18,643 nt of DNA. Source: Actinomycetospora sp. (GTDB lineage: Bacteria; Actinomycetota; Actinomycetes; Mycobacteriales; Pseudonocardiaceae). The stretch covers positions 1 to 18,643 of the forward strand of contig JAICLN010000030.1 of the NCBI GenBank assembly GCA_025925615.1, given 5' to 3'. Below the pieces are notes generated by a model, which had not been told where the DNA came from, did no database searches, and saw only the letters and a program-made list of their open reading frames with translations. Made by a program: the position numbers and the translations under genes. Shown here piece after piece: positions 11,818-18,643 of the stretch (its first letter is position 1; each line of letters starts with the position of its first letter).

Positions 11818-12906
11818 TCAGGCTTCGGCCCGCAGCTGCTCGGCCGCCTGCGTCATCGACACGAGCTTCGCGCGGGCGAGCGGGCGCGGCAGGGAGAACA
11901 TGCCGCAGTCGGTCGTCAGGTGCACGCGCTCGGCCGGCACGTGCTCGAGAATTCGCCGTACCCCCGCGACGATCGAGTCCGGGGTCTCGACGACGAGGCG
12001 CTTGATGTCGATGCACCCGACGCCGAGGCCCTTGTCGCTCGGGTAGCGCGACCACAGGGCGGCGTCCGCCTCGGGGAAGCCGGTCTCGGCGAAGGCGTAC
12101 TCCACCGCGTCGACGTCGAGCTCGTTCGCCACCAGCTCGTGGAAGCCGGCGTACGGGGTGATGCCGACCGGCGCGCCGCTGCCGAGGTGGCAGATGTGGA
12201 AGACGCGCAGCGCGTCGATGCCCTCGAGCGCACGGTTCAACGTCTCGACGACCAGCGGGTAGTCCTCCGGCGCGTGCAGCGTGAACCCGACGTCGTCGAG
12301 CTGGAGCACCTTGACCCCGGCGGCAACGGCGTCGCGGAACTCGGCGTTGTAGGCGTCGGCGAGGTCGCGGTACAGGGCCTTCTTGTCGCCGTAGTGCTTG
12401 TCCGTCAGCCACCCGCCGAGGTTGGACGGGCCCATCCCGCTGCAGAACTTCACGGTGCGGGGACTGACCCGGCGGGCGGCCGTCCAGAGGTCGGCGAGGT
12501 GCATCGTGCCCCGCCCGACCGGGCCCTCGACGACGACCTCGTTCCAGGTCCCCTCGAATGCCGCCGCACCCTCGCGGCCCATGCCCGGGATGGCGTGGTT
12601 GGGCGCGGGGAGCACCTCGATGCCGTCGAGGTGGTAGCTCGGGTAGAGCAGGAACGAGGAGATGAAGCCCTCGTGCCGGTCGTACCAGAGGTGGCCGTCG
12701 GTGGGCAGGTCGATACCGGCGTCCACCTGGTCGCCGATCATCGCCCGAACCCCGTCGGAGAACGCCTCGGCGAAGTCGCCGCGCCGCAGCGCGACCCGGA
12801 TGTCCTCCCCGCCCAGGTCGAAGGTGTTCCAGCGCGGCCGCGGGTAGGAGCCCACCGCCGTCGTCGGGAACAGGTGGCCGAAGTGCTCGGACAGCCGACG
12901 CGTCAT
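11818..12906 (-). CDS. cobalamin-independent methionine synthase-like (MetE C-domain) protein
   Basis: The 362-aa protein corresponds to the C-terminal catalytic barrel of MetE (Meth_synt_2); full MetE is about 750 aa. Visible features are F-P-T-T-A-V-G-S-Y-P-R-P at the start, D-G-H-L-W-Y-D-R, L-Q-L-D-D-V-G-F-T and the zinc-ligand pattern His237-x-Cys239 (F-H-I-C-H-L-G), a candidate Glu269 and Cys334 in T-T-D-C-G-M-F-S-L-P-R. Stand-alone forms move methyl groups between unusual donors and thiols, or act in degradation of methylated compounds; the partner here is unknown. The ATG at 12906 follows GGAGG and begins at the usual family start; a longer in-frame start at 12969 adds 21 poorly conserved residues. 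It lies between lysR and the FAH-family gene on the same strand. Confidence 0.87.
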   Translation of the reverse strand: MTRRLSEHFGHLFPTTAVGSYPRPRWNTFDLGGEDIRVALRRGDFAEAFSDGVRAMIGDQVDAGIDLPTDGHLWYDRHEGFISSFLLYPSYHLDGIEVLPAPNHAIPGMGREGAAAFEGTWNEVVVEGPVGRGTMHLADLWTAARRVSPRTVKFCSGMGPSNLGGWLTDKHYGDKKALYRDLADAYNAEFRDAVAAGVKVLQLDDVGFTLHAPEDYPLVVETLNRALEGIDALRVFHICHLGSGAPVGITPYAGFHELVANELDVDAVEYAFAETGFPEADAALWSRYPSDKGLGVGCIDIKRLVVETPDSIVAGVRRILEHVPAERVHLTTDCGMFSLPRPLARAKLVSMTQAAEQLRAEA

Positions 12907-13002
12907 CGCGGGCCTCCTCGTCGAGGGTTCGTCGGGACCGACCGTCGCACCGTTCGGCACCCGGATCACGTGCCGCTTCGGTTCCGATCAGGGCTTGACG
13001 AC

Positions 13003-13887
13003 TCAGCGGTTCCCGACGGGGTCGCGGCGCACCACCGTGGCGGCGTGCCGGAAGGCCTCGGCGACCCGCGAGCGGTCGTCGGCGCGGGTCGCGATCGACA
13101 CCTCGCACCCTCCGCCGGCGAGCGGGACGAAGCGCACGTCGGGCCGGCCGTAGAAGTGTCGGGCGGGCTCGCCGTGCATCCCGAGCATTCCGGAGGTGGC
13201 GACCGCCGCGGGGATGGCGGCCGGCGTGCGAACCATCGGGCTGCGGCGGGTGGTGTCGGTCGCGGCGGGGCCCGCCCAGGCCCGGAGGCCGGGGTGGCGC
13301 CCGACGGGCCGGACCCACGGCAGGCCGTCCAGGTCGGCGAGCTCGAGCCGCTCCGCGTCGGCCAGTGGGGACGACGTGGGCACGACGGCCACCCGCCCGG
13401 CCCGCAGCACGAGGTCCATCCGCAGGCCGTCGACAGGCCCGACGTCGTGCACCACCGCGACGTCGACGTCGCCCCGGCGGACCGCGTCGTACTGCGAGTC
13501 CCAGTCCAGCTCGACGTGCACCAGGTCGGTCCCCGGGAGCTGCTCGGTCACCAGCGCGCGGAGCTCGTGCCAGCGGTCGGCCGCCCCGAAGCCGAGCACC
13601 CCGACGCGGACGGCACCTGCCTCGTCGCCTGGCGCGGCCCGCGCCTGCTCACCGAGGGCGTCGACCCGGGCCAGCAGGTCGAGGGCGTCGGCGACCAGCC
13701 GCTCGCCCTCGGGGGTGAGGGTCACCCGGCGGCTGGTGCGGTCGAAGAGGCGGGCGCCGAGCTCGCGTTCCAGGGCGTGCACCCGCCGCCCGAAGGCCTG
13801 CGGCGCGATGTAGTGGCGCTCGGCCGCCTTCCGGAAGTGCAGTTCCTCCGCCAGCGTCACCACGTAGCGGAGCGCCTGGATGTCCAT
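13003..13887 (-). CDS. LysR-family transcriptional regulator
   Basis: The 294-aa protein has the LysR winged helix-turn-helix at residues 1-60 (L-R-Y-V-V-T-L-A-E-E-L-H-F-R-K-A-A-E-R-H-Y-I-A, then L-E-R-E-L-G-A-R-L-F-D-R-T-S-R-R-V-T-L-T), a linker helix and a substrate-binding domain with V-R-V-G-V-L-G-F and D-V-A-V-V-H-D. Its stop is 96 nt before the MetE-like gene on the same strand, so it either heads the operon or has its own transcript. It probably controls the MetE/FAH/MBL genes. It is divergent from the membrane-protein gene at 13978. The effector is unknown. Confidence 0.92.
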   Translation of the reverse strand: MDIQALRYVVTLAEELHFRKAAERHYIAPQAFGRRVHALERELGARLFDRTSRRVTLTPEGERLVADALDLLARVDALGEQARAAPGDEAGAVRVGVLGFGAADRWHELRALVTEQLPGTDLVHVELDWDSQYDAVRRGDVDVAVVHDVGPVDGLRMDLVLRAGRVAVVPTSSPLADAERLELADLDGLPWVRPVGRHPGLRAWAGPAATDTTRRSPMVRTPAAIPAAVATSGMLGMHGEPARHFYGRPDVRFVPLAGGGCEVSIATRADDRSRVAEAFRHAATVVRRDPVGNR

Positions 13888-13964
13888 GCCGTCGCTCCCG
13901 TCGACGGCACCGTACGGCCGCCGGGCGGCCTGCGGGAACCCTCTCGACGGGCCGACGCGCTCAC

Positions 13965-13970
13965 TAGGAT
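13965..13970 (+). promoter_or_regulatory. -10 element of the small membrane-protein gene
   Basis: TAGGAT fits TANNNT and is followed after 7 nt by the GTG at 13978, the typical arrangement of an actinobacterial leaderless mRNA. This is the main support for starting the gene there. Confidence 0.5.
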
Positions 13971-13977
13971 CGTCAGG

Positions 13978-14455
13978 GTGCCCACGGACGCCGAGGACCC
14001 GCGCGACGACGAGGTGGACCCGCGCCGCCGGGGTCGTCGACCTGTTCGTCTACGTGGTCGTCCTCAACCTGTTCGTCGAGTACTTCCCGTCGGTGATCAG
14101 CGAGACGTTCACGCTGTCGGTGCTGACCGCGGTCCTGCTGAAGGTCGTCCTCGAGGTCGTGGTGGCCGCGAAGAAGCGGGCCAAGGGCTGGTTCACCGCG
14201 GCGAGCACCCCGTGGGGGAAGGCGCTGGCCGCGGTCGGCCTGTGGGTGGTGCTCTTCGGGAGCAAGTTCGTCGTGCTCGAGGTGGTCGACCTGGTGTTCG
14301 GCGACGCCGTCGCGCTGGGCGGCTTCATCTCGGTGACGCTCCTGATCATCGTGCTCATGCTGGCCCGGGCCGCGGTCCGGTGGCTCCTGGGCCGGCCGCG
14401 CCGTCTCAGTGCGCCGCCCAGATCCCGCCGTCGACCGGAAGCACAGCCCCGGTGA
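13978..14455 (+). CDS. conserved small membrane protein, apparent frameshift near start
   Basis: The body reads V-V-D-L-F-V-Y-V-V-V-L-N-L-F-V-E-Y-F-P-S-V-I-S followed by about three more hydrophobic helices (T-A-V-L-L-K-V-V-L-E-V, L-W-V-V-L-F-G-S-K-F-V-V-L-E-V-V, S-V-T-L-L-I-I-V-L-M-L). I take it as an actinobacterial membrane protein of unknown function. The natural start, GTG at 13978 with a -10 seven bases upstream, reads P-T-D-A-E-D-P-R-D-D-E-V-D-P-R-R-R in a different frame. One extra G in the GGGG run at 14030-14033 would join it to G-V-V-D-L-F. Either the sequence lacks a base, or a start within the second frame is used. The 3' end overlaps the convergent SDR gene by 50 nt. Confidence 0.6.
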
Positions 14456-15173
14456 CGTACGCGGCGGCCCGGGAGGCGAGGAACACCGCGGCGCCCGCCA
14501 TGTCGTCGGGACGCCCGATGCGGCCCAGCACGGAGTTGGCCGCGATCTCGTCGCCCCGCTCGGCCAGCGTCGCGGCCATCATCTTCGACTCGAACGGACC
14601 CGGGGCGATGGCGTTCACCCGGATGTTCCGCCGGCCGAGCTCGGCGGCAAGGACGCGGGTCAGCTGGTGCACGCCGGCCTTGCTCGCCGAGTACGCGTAG
14701 GTCGGCAGCGGCGTGACGCGCAGCCCGTCGATGCTGCCGATGTTGATCACGCTGGCCGTGTCTTCGGCGGAGGCCGAGGCCGTCAGCAGCGGCAGGAACG
14801 CCCGGGTGAGGTAGAACGGCGCCTTGAGGTTGAGGTCGACCACCTTGTCCCAGGCCGACGCCGGGAACTCCTCGAACGGGGCGCCCCACGTGGCGCCGGC
14901 GTTGTTGACGAGCACGTGGATCCGCTCCTCGCGCGCCGAGACCTCCCCCGCGAGGCGCGAGCACTCCTCCTCGGTGGAGACGTCGGCCGGGATCGAGACG
15001 ACGGTGCCGTGCGGCGAGAGCTCCGCGACGGCGTCGTCCCCGGCGGCCGCCTTGCGGGAGCTGATGTAGACCTTGGCCCCCGCGTCGAGCAGTCCGCGGG
15101 CGATCATCAGGCCGATGCCGCGTGTGCCGCCGGTGACCACGGCGACCTTGCCGGTCAGGTCGAACAGATCCAC
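14406..15173 (-). CDS. SDR-family NAD(P)-dependent oxidoreductase
   Basis: The 255-aa product is a classical short-chain dehydrogenase with cofactor motif T-G-G-T-R-G-I-G (14-21), N-N-A-G (90-93), catalytic Ser147, Tyr161 and Lys165 (Y-S-A-S-K) and the closing P-V-D-G-G. Residues after the second strand (I-S-S-R-K) suggest NADP preference. The GTG at 15173 is preferred because GGGAG lies 5 nt upstream and the product then begins M-D-L-F-D-L-T-G-K; a GTG at 15185 is the alternative. It resembles 3-ketoacyl-ACP reductase-like or gluconate-type SDRs; the substrate is unknown. It stands alone, divergent from the deacetylase lipoprotein gene. Confidence 0.92.
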   Translation of the reverse strand: MDLFDLTGKVAVVTGGTRGIGLMIARGLLDAGAKVYISSRKAAAGDDAVAELSPHGTVVSIPADVSTEEECSRLAGEVSAREERIHVLVNNAGATWGAPFEEFPASAWDKVVDLNLKAPFYLTRAFLPLLTASASAEDTASVINIGSIDGLRVTPLPTYAYSASKAGVHQLTRVLAAELGRRNIRVNAIAPGPFESKMMAATLAERGDEIAANSVLGRIGRPDDMAGAAVFLASRAAAYVTGAVLPVDGGIWAAH

Positions 15174-15249
15174 GGTGTCTCCCACACTTCACCCGAGTGC
15201 CTCGTGTCGCAGGCCGGGGGCGGCCCGCCCGTCGTCGAGGATTCTGCCC

Positions 15250-16122
15250 ATGGGGTCCTCGCGCCGCTCGGTGCTGCTCGGCGCGGCGGGCGCCGCCGTC
15301 CTCGTCGCGGCCGGGTGCAGCACGTCCGCCGCGCCACCCGCGGTCCCGACGTCACCCCCCCCGCCGTCGCCACCCCCGCCGTCGCCACCCGCGGCCCCGG
15401 CCGTCGACCTCGCCGCCCCCGCCGCCCAGGTGGTCCCGCGGACCGCCGACGTGCCGGTGCTGTGCTGGCACCAGCTGCGCGACTGGCGCCCCGGCGACTC
15501 GGCGTCCGCCCGCGCCACGCTGATCTGCCCGCCCGCCGCGTTCCGCGCGCAGCTCGACGCCCTGCAGGCCGGCGGGTACACGACGATCTCCCCCGACGAG
15601 CACCTCGCCCACCTGACGACGGGGGCGCCTTTGCCGCCGAAGCCGGTGCTGCTGACCTTCGACGACTCGCAGGGCAGCCAGATCGCCACCGGCGTCCCGG
15701 AGCTGGCGCGCCGCTCGATGCGGGCGGCCTTCTTCGTCATGACGGTGCCGCTGGGCAAGCCGAACTGGATGTCGCGCGACGACGTCAAGCGGCTGCACGA
15801 CGCCGGGCACACCGTCGCCGCGCACACCTACGACCACCACCGCGCCGACCGCTACACCGGCACCGACTGGGACACCCAGCTCGTGAAGCCCCGCGCCGAG
15901 CTGGAGACGATCATCGGCGCCCCGGTCCGCCACTTCGCCTATCCGTACGGCGATTGGAACGCCGGCGACTTCGCCCACCTCGACCAGGCCGGCTACGTCA
16001 CCGGCTACCAGCTCGCCGAGCAGCCCGTCGACCCGACGCGGCCGCTGCTCTCGCTGCGCCGGACCCTCGTCGGGTCGAGCTGGGGCGGACCCCAGTTGAC
16101 GTCGGCGATGGCCCGCCCCTGA
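15250..16122 (+). CDS. polysaccharide deacetylase-family lipoprotein (CE4)
   Basis: The 290-aa protein starts with R-R-S-V-L-L-G-A-A-G and a lipobox V-A-A-G-C (Cys23), so it is probably a Tat-exported lipoprotein. A Pro/Ser-rich linker (about 30-50, S-P-P-P-P repeats) follows. The NodB-type deacetylase domain has V-P-V-L-C-W-H-Q-L, the metal/catalytic pair Asp138-Asp139 in T-F-D-D-S-Q-G, His192 and His196 in A-H-T-Y-D-H-H, and F-A-Y-P-Y-G-D-W-N. It should remove N- or O-acetyl groups from cell-surface glycans. The ATG at 15250 is preceded by GAGGA and starts exactly at the signal peptide. Confidence 0.9.
   Translation: MGSSRRSVLLGAAGAAVLVAAGCSTSAAPPAVPTSPPPPSPPPPSPPAAPAVDLAAPAAQVVPRTADVPVLCWHQLRDWRPGDSASARATLICPPAAFRAQLDALQAGGYTTISPDEHLAHLTTGAPLPPKPVLLTFDDSQGSQIATGVPELARRSMRAAFFVMTVPLGKPNWMSRDDVKRLHDAGHTVAAHTYDHHRADRYTGTDWDTQLVKPRAELETIIGAPVRHFAYPYGDWNAGDFAHLDQAGYVTGYQLAEQPVDPTRPLLSLRRTLVGSSWGGPQLTSAMARP
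15358..15387 (+). repeat. 15-bp tandem repeat in the deacetylase linker
   Basis: CCCCCGCCGTCGCCA occurs twice in tandem and encodes the P-P-P-S-P linker repeats. It is in frame. Confidence 0.9.
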
Positions 16123-16132
16123 CGCGACCTGA

Positions 16133-16178
16133 GATGCAAGCGAAGCCCTATCGGCGTGCTCCTCTGACTGCTTGCATC
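16133..16178. terminator. inverted repeat between convergent genes
   Basis: GATGCAAGC (16133-16141) and GCTTGCATC (16170-16178) are perfect 9-bp inverted arms separated by 28 nt. They lie between the deacetylase stop (16122) and the DoxX-family stop (16201). The stretch is notably less GC-rich than its surroundings. It may be a long-loop terminator or a protein site. Confidence 0.4.
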
Positions 16179-16200
16179 CAATGGCAGGAAAGCCCCGTCG

Positions 16201-16689
16201 TCAGGCCAGGGCCTTCGCCCGGGCCGCGACGCCCGCCGACCCGAGCAGCCCGGCACCGAGCGCGGCCAGCGCGACCCCCGCGCCCGAGCGCTCGATGCCG
16301 AGGGCGTGGTCGAGCGAGAGCTCACCGGGTCCGGCCGCCGCGAGGGCGAAGACTGCCGCGGTGAGAACGGCGTTGTACTCCCAGCCGCCCTTGGTCACCC
16401 AGGGCCCGTTGGGGGCATGCACGTGGTACACCGCCGAGCCCATGGCGCCCGAGATCATCGTCGTCGCGAGCGGGGTCGCGAGGCCCGCGGCCAGCAGCGC
16501 GCCGCCGCCCGCCTCGGAGACCCCGGCCGCGACGGCGTTCTCCCGTCCCGGCTTGAGGCCCATGCCCTCGAAGCCCGCCGCGGTCCCCTCGATGCCGCCG
16601 CCGCCGAACCAGCCGGCCAGCTTCTGCATGCCGTGGCCGAAGAAGAGCAGCCCGACCACGAGCCGCAGCACCGCCATACCGATCTTCAC
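16201..16689 (-). CDS. DoxX-family membrane protein
   Basis: The 162-aa protein has four hydrophobic helices and the DoxX signature L-L-F-F-G-H-G-M-Q-K-L-A-G-W-F-G-G-G-G near the N-terminus, followed by G-L-A-T-P-L-A and N-G-P-W-V-T-K-G-G-W-E-Y-N. DoxX proteins are small inner-membrane proteins, some linked to thiol and redox homeostasis; the role here is open. The GTG at 16689 is chosen because GGGAG lies 5 nt upstream; a GTG at 16704 would add five residues. It is divergent from the MFS gene. Confidence 0.88.
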   Translation of the reverse strand: MKIGMAVLRLVVGLLFFGHGMQKLAGWFGGGGIEGTAAGFEGMGLKPGRENAVAAGVSEAGGGALLAAGLATPLATTMISGAMGSAVYHVHAPNGPWVTKGGWEYNAVLTAAVFALAAAGPGELSLDHALGIERSGAGVALAALGAGLLGSAGVAARAKALA

Positions 16690-16856
16690 GAGAGCTCCCG
16701 TCACCGCACGGACAGTTGTCCCGTCAAGCTAGACCTGGCCCCGGCGGGGGGGGGCTCCGCGAGAAGCTCGGACGAGGGTCACATGCACCCGGACCCCAGA
16801 TAGGTGCACACTACAAGGGTTCAGCTCGTTGCCCTGACTAACGAATCGGACCGCCC

Positions 16857-18643
16857 ATGACGACGACGGCGCCCGCCGCACCCGTCTCGCGCACCCACCC
16901 GGACCACCCCGGGTACAAGTGGCTCGCGCTGTCCAACACCACGCTCGGCGTGCTCATGGCGACGATGAACTCCTCCATCGTCCTCATCTCGCTCCCCGCG
17001 ATCTTCCGCGGCATCGGCATCAACCCACTGCAGCCGGGCAACATCAGCTTCCTGCTGTGGATGATCATGGGCTACATGCTGGTCACCGCGGTGCTGGTGG
17101 TCACGCTGGGCCGGCTCGGCGACATGTACGGCCGCGCGAAGATCTACAACTCCGGCTTCGCGGTGTTCACGATCGCCTCGATCGCACTGGCGCTCGACCC
17201 GTTCTCGGGCAGCGGCGGTGCGCTCTGGCTGATCCTCATCCGGGTGCTGCAGGGCATCGGCGGCGCCATGCTGATGGCGAACGCGACGGCGATCCTCACC
17301 GACGCCTTCCCGGCCGAGCGCCGCGGCTTCGCGATCGGCACCAACTCGGTGGCCGCGATCGGCGGCTCGTTCATCGGTCTGCTCGTCGGCGGCGTCCTCT
17401 CCGAGGTCGACTGGCGCCTGGTCTTCTGGGTGAGCGTGCCGTTCGGCGTGCTCGGCACGATCTGGGCCTACAAGACGCTGCGCGACCCGGCCGCCCGTCG
17501 TCAGCACAAGATCGACTGGTGGGGCAACCTGACCTTCGGCGTCGGGCTGATCATGCTGCTCGTCGGGGTCATCTACGCGATCCAGCCCTACGGCGGGCAC
17601 GCCGAGGGCTGGACGAACCCGTTCGTCCTGGGCTGCCTCATCGCCGGCGTCGTCGTCCTCGCGATCTTCTGCTTCGTCGAGACGCGGGTCGACCAGCCGA
17701 TGTTCAACCTGCGACTGTTCCGGATCCGGGCGTTCTCGTCGGGCCTGGTCGCGACGCTGATGAGCGCGCTGTCCCGCGGTGGCCTGCAGTTCATGCTGAT
17801 CATCTGGCTGCAGGGCATCTGGCTGCCGCTGCACGGCTACGAGTACGAGCAGACCCCGCTGTGGTCGGCGATCTACATGCTGCCGCTGACGATCGGCTTC
17901 CTGGTGTCCGCGCCGATCTCGGGCGTGCTCTCCGACCGGTTCGGCGCGCGCCTGTTCGCCACCGGCGGCCTGGTCATCGTGGCGCTGACCTTCGTCGCGC
18001 TGCTCGTGCTGCCGACGGACTTCAACTACTGGGTCTTCGCGACGATCCTGCTGGTCAACGGCATCGGCTCGGGTCTGTTCATCTCCCCGAACATGACCGG
18101 GATCATGAACTCGCTGCCCGCCGACCAGCGCGGCGCCGGCAGCGGCATGATGTCGACGCTCCAGAACTCCGGCATGGCGCTCTCGATCGGCATCTTCTTC
18201 TCGATGCTCATCGCGGGCCTCGCGTCGTCGATGCCCACGGCGCTCTTCGGCGGTCTGACCGCCCAGAACGTGCCGCCGAACATCGCGGGGCAGGTGGCCA
18301 ACCTGCCGCCGGTCGGGACGCTGTTCGCGGCCTTCCTGGGCTACAACCCGATGCAGGAGGTGCTCGGCCCGCAGGTCCTCGCGTCGCTGCCGCCGGGCAA
18401 CGCGGCGACGCTGGTCGGCAAGCAGTTCTTCCCGAACCTGGTCACCGGCGCCTTCCACGACGGCCTCGTCGTCGTGTTCGCCGTGGCGATCGCGGTCTGT
18501 GTCGTCGGCGCCATCGCCTCGCTCTTCCGCGGCGGCAAGTACGTCCACCAGGACGTGGCGGTCGGCGAGCGCGTCGAGCCCGCCGAGGGCGACCCGGCCG
18601 GCCCGGCCCTGCCCGCGCCGATCGTCGCGCACCGTCCGCAGCA
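16857..18643 (+). CDS. MFS transporter, DHA2 (EmrB/QacA) type, truncated by window end
   Basis: An open frame of 595 codons runs from the ATG at 16857 to the window end without a stop. It encodes a 14-helix major-facilitator drug:proton antiporter. Motif A is L-G-R-L-G-D-M-Y-G-R (85-94), followed by Arg129 in L-I-R-V-L-Q-G-I-G-G-A-M (motif B), a G-T-N-S-V-A-A-I-G-G-S-F-I-G-L-L-V-G-G helix (motif C region) and D-W-R-L-V-F-W. A second motif-A-like loop is G-V-L-S-D-R-F-G-A-R, and P-A-D-Q-R-G-A-G-S-G-M lies in the C half. A long periplasmic loop rich in Gly/Pro precedes the last helix, and the C-terminal tail is acidic. Substrate unknown. There is no clear Shine-Dalgarno before the ATG, and the start was chosen as the first ATG before helix 1. 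Confidence 0.92.
   Translation, partial: MTTTAPAAPVSRTHPDHPGYKWLALSNTTLGVLMATMNSSIVLISLPAIFRGIGINPLQPGNISFLLWMIMGYMLVTAVLVVTLGRLGDMYGRAKIYNSGFAVFTIASIALALDPFSGSGGALWLILIRVLQGIGGAMLMANATAILTDAFPAERRGFAIGTNSVAAIGGSFIGLLVGGVLSEVDWRLVFWVSVPFGVLGTIWAYKTLRDPAARRQHKIDWWGNLTFGVGLIMLLVGVIYAIQPYGGHAEGWTNPFVLGCLIAGVVVLAIFCFVETRVDQPMFNLRLFRIRAFSSGLVATLMSALSRGGLQFMLIIWLQGIWLPLHGYEYEQTPLWSAIYMLPLTIGFLVSAPISGVLSDRFGARLFATGGLVIVALTFVALLVLPTDFNYWVFATILLVNGIGSGLFISPNMTGIMNSLPADQRGAGSGMMSTLQNSGMALSIGIFFSMLIAGLASSMPTALFGGLTAQNVPPNIAGQVANLPPVGTLFAAFLGYNPMQEVLGPQVLASLPPGNAATLVGKQFFPNLVTGAFHDGLVVVFAVAIAVCVVGAIASLFRGGKYVHQDVAVGERVEPAEGDPAGPALPAPIVAHRPQ

Noticed and set aside
11182..14700. Very long plus-strand open frame (over 1,100 codons)
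   Set aside because: It runs antisense to the FAH, MetE-like, LysR and SDR genes. It is an artefact of high GC content; the translation is Arg/Pro/Gly/His-rich with no family motif.
16740..16760. Run of G before the MFS gene as a possible phase-variable tract
   Set aside because: It lies more than 100 bp upstream of the MFS ATG and outside any gene. Homopolymer G is common in such GC-rich DNA, and no switching context was seen.
16821..18632. 603-codon minus-strand open frame rich in Arg, Asp, Gln and His
   Set aside because: It is the exact antisense shadow of the MFS transporter, whose plus-strand frame shows clear transporter motifs and membrane helices.

Overview
The window is very GC-rich DNA with GTG starts, TANNNT-type -10 elements placed 6-8 nt before start codons, and actinobacterial protein families throughout. 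It most likely comes from a Pseudonocardiaceae-like actinomycete; that family-level placement is inference from composition and protein style, with no marker gene to confirm it.

Region 1 (about 0.6-8.5 kb) is an organosulfur (sulfonate) utilisation island. It holds a TauE/SafE-type sulfite/sulfonate exporter divergent from an AraC-family regulator, a dodecin (flavin-binding protein), an FMNH2-dependent alkanesulfonate monooxygenase (ssuD), an OsmC-family protein, and an ABC importer on the minus strand (lipoprotein SsuA-like, ATPase SsuB-like, permease SsuC-like). In the proposed scheme the importer brings in sulfonates, SsuD releases sulfite, and TauE removes excess. No flavin reductase (SsuE) is visible. 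Interspersed are three tiny genes (607-705 +, 4693-4770 +, 8443-8523 -) for leader peptides sharing an L-V-x-R-x-H-V-D core with a cysteine exactly 11 residues after the His. Each lies 137-145 nt upstream of a gene: an unknown 137-aa protein, osmC, and ssuA. They look like cysteine-sensing attenuators or arrest peptides, and are the most interesting system in the window.

Region 2 (8.6-9.95 kb) holds an AbiEi-antitoxin-like/DUF559 nuclease-fold gene bracketed by inverted copies of a 64-bp palindromic repeat. A third copy borders a degraded fragment of a metallo-beta-lactamase-fold gene. No transposase is visible.

Region 3 (9.95-13.9 kb, minus strand) reads as lysR, a short MetE-C-terminal-like methyltransferase, a fumarylacetoacetate-hydrolase-family gene broken by a one-base frameshift, and an MBL-fold hydrolase. 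It is probably a catabolic operon of unknown substrate.

Region 4 (13.9-18.6 kb) contains a small membrane protein (apparently frameshifted near its start), an SDR oxidoreductase, a secreted polysaccharide deacetylase lipoprotein, a DoxX-family membrane protein and a DHA2-type MFS transporter that runs off the window end. The first 600 bases hold only a TetR-family 3' remnant and unassigned DNA. No tRNA, rRNA, CRISPR array or transposase was seen.
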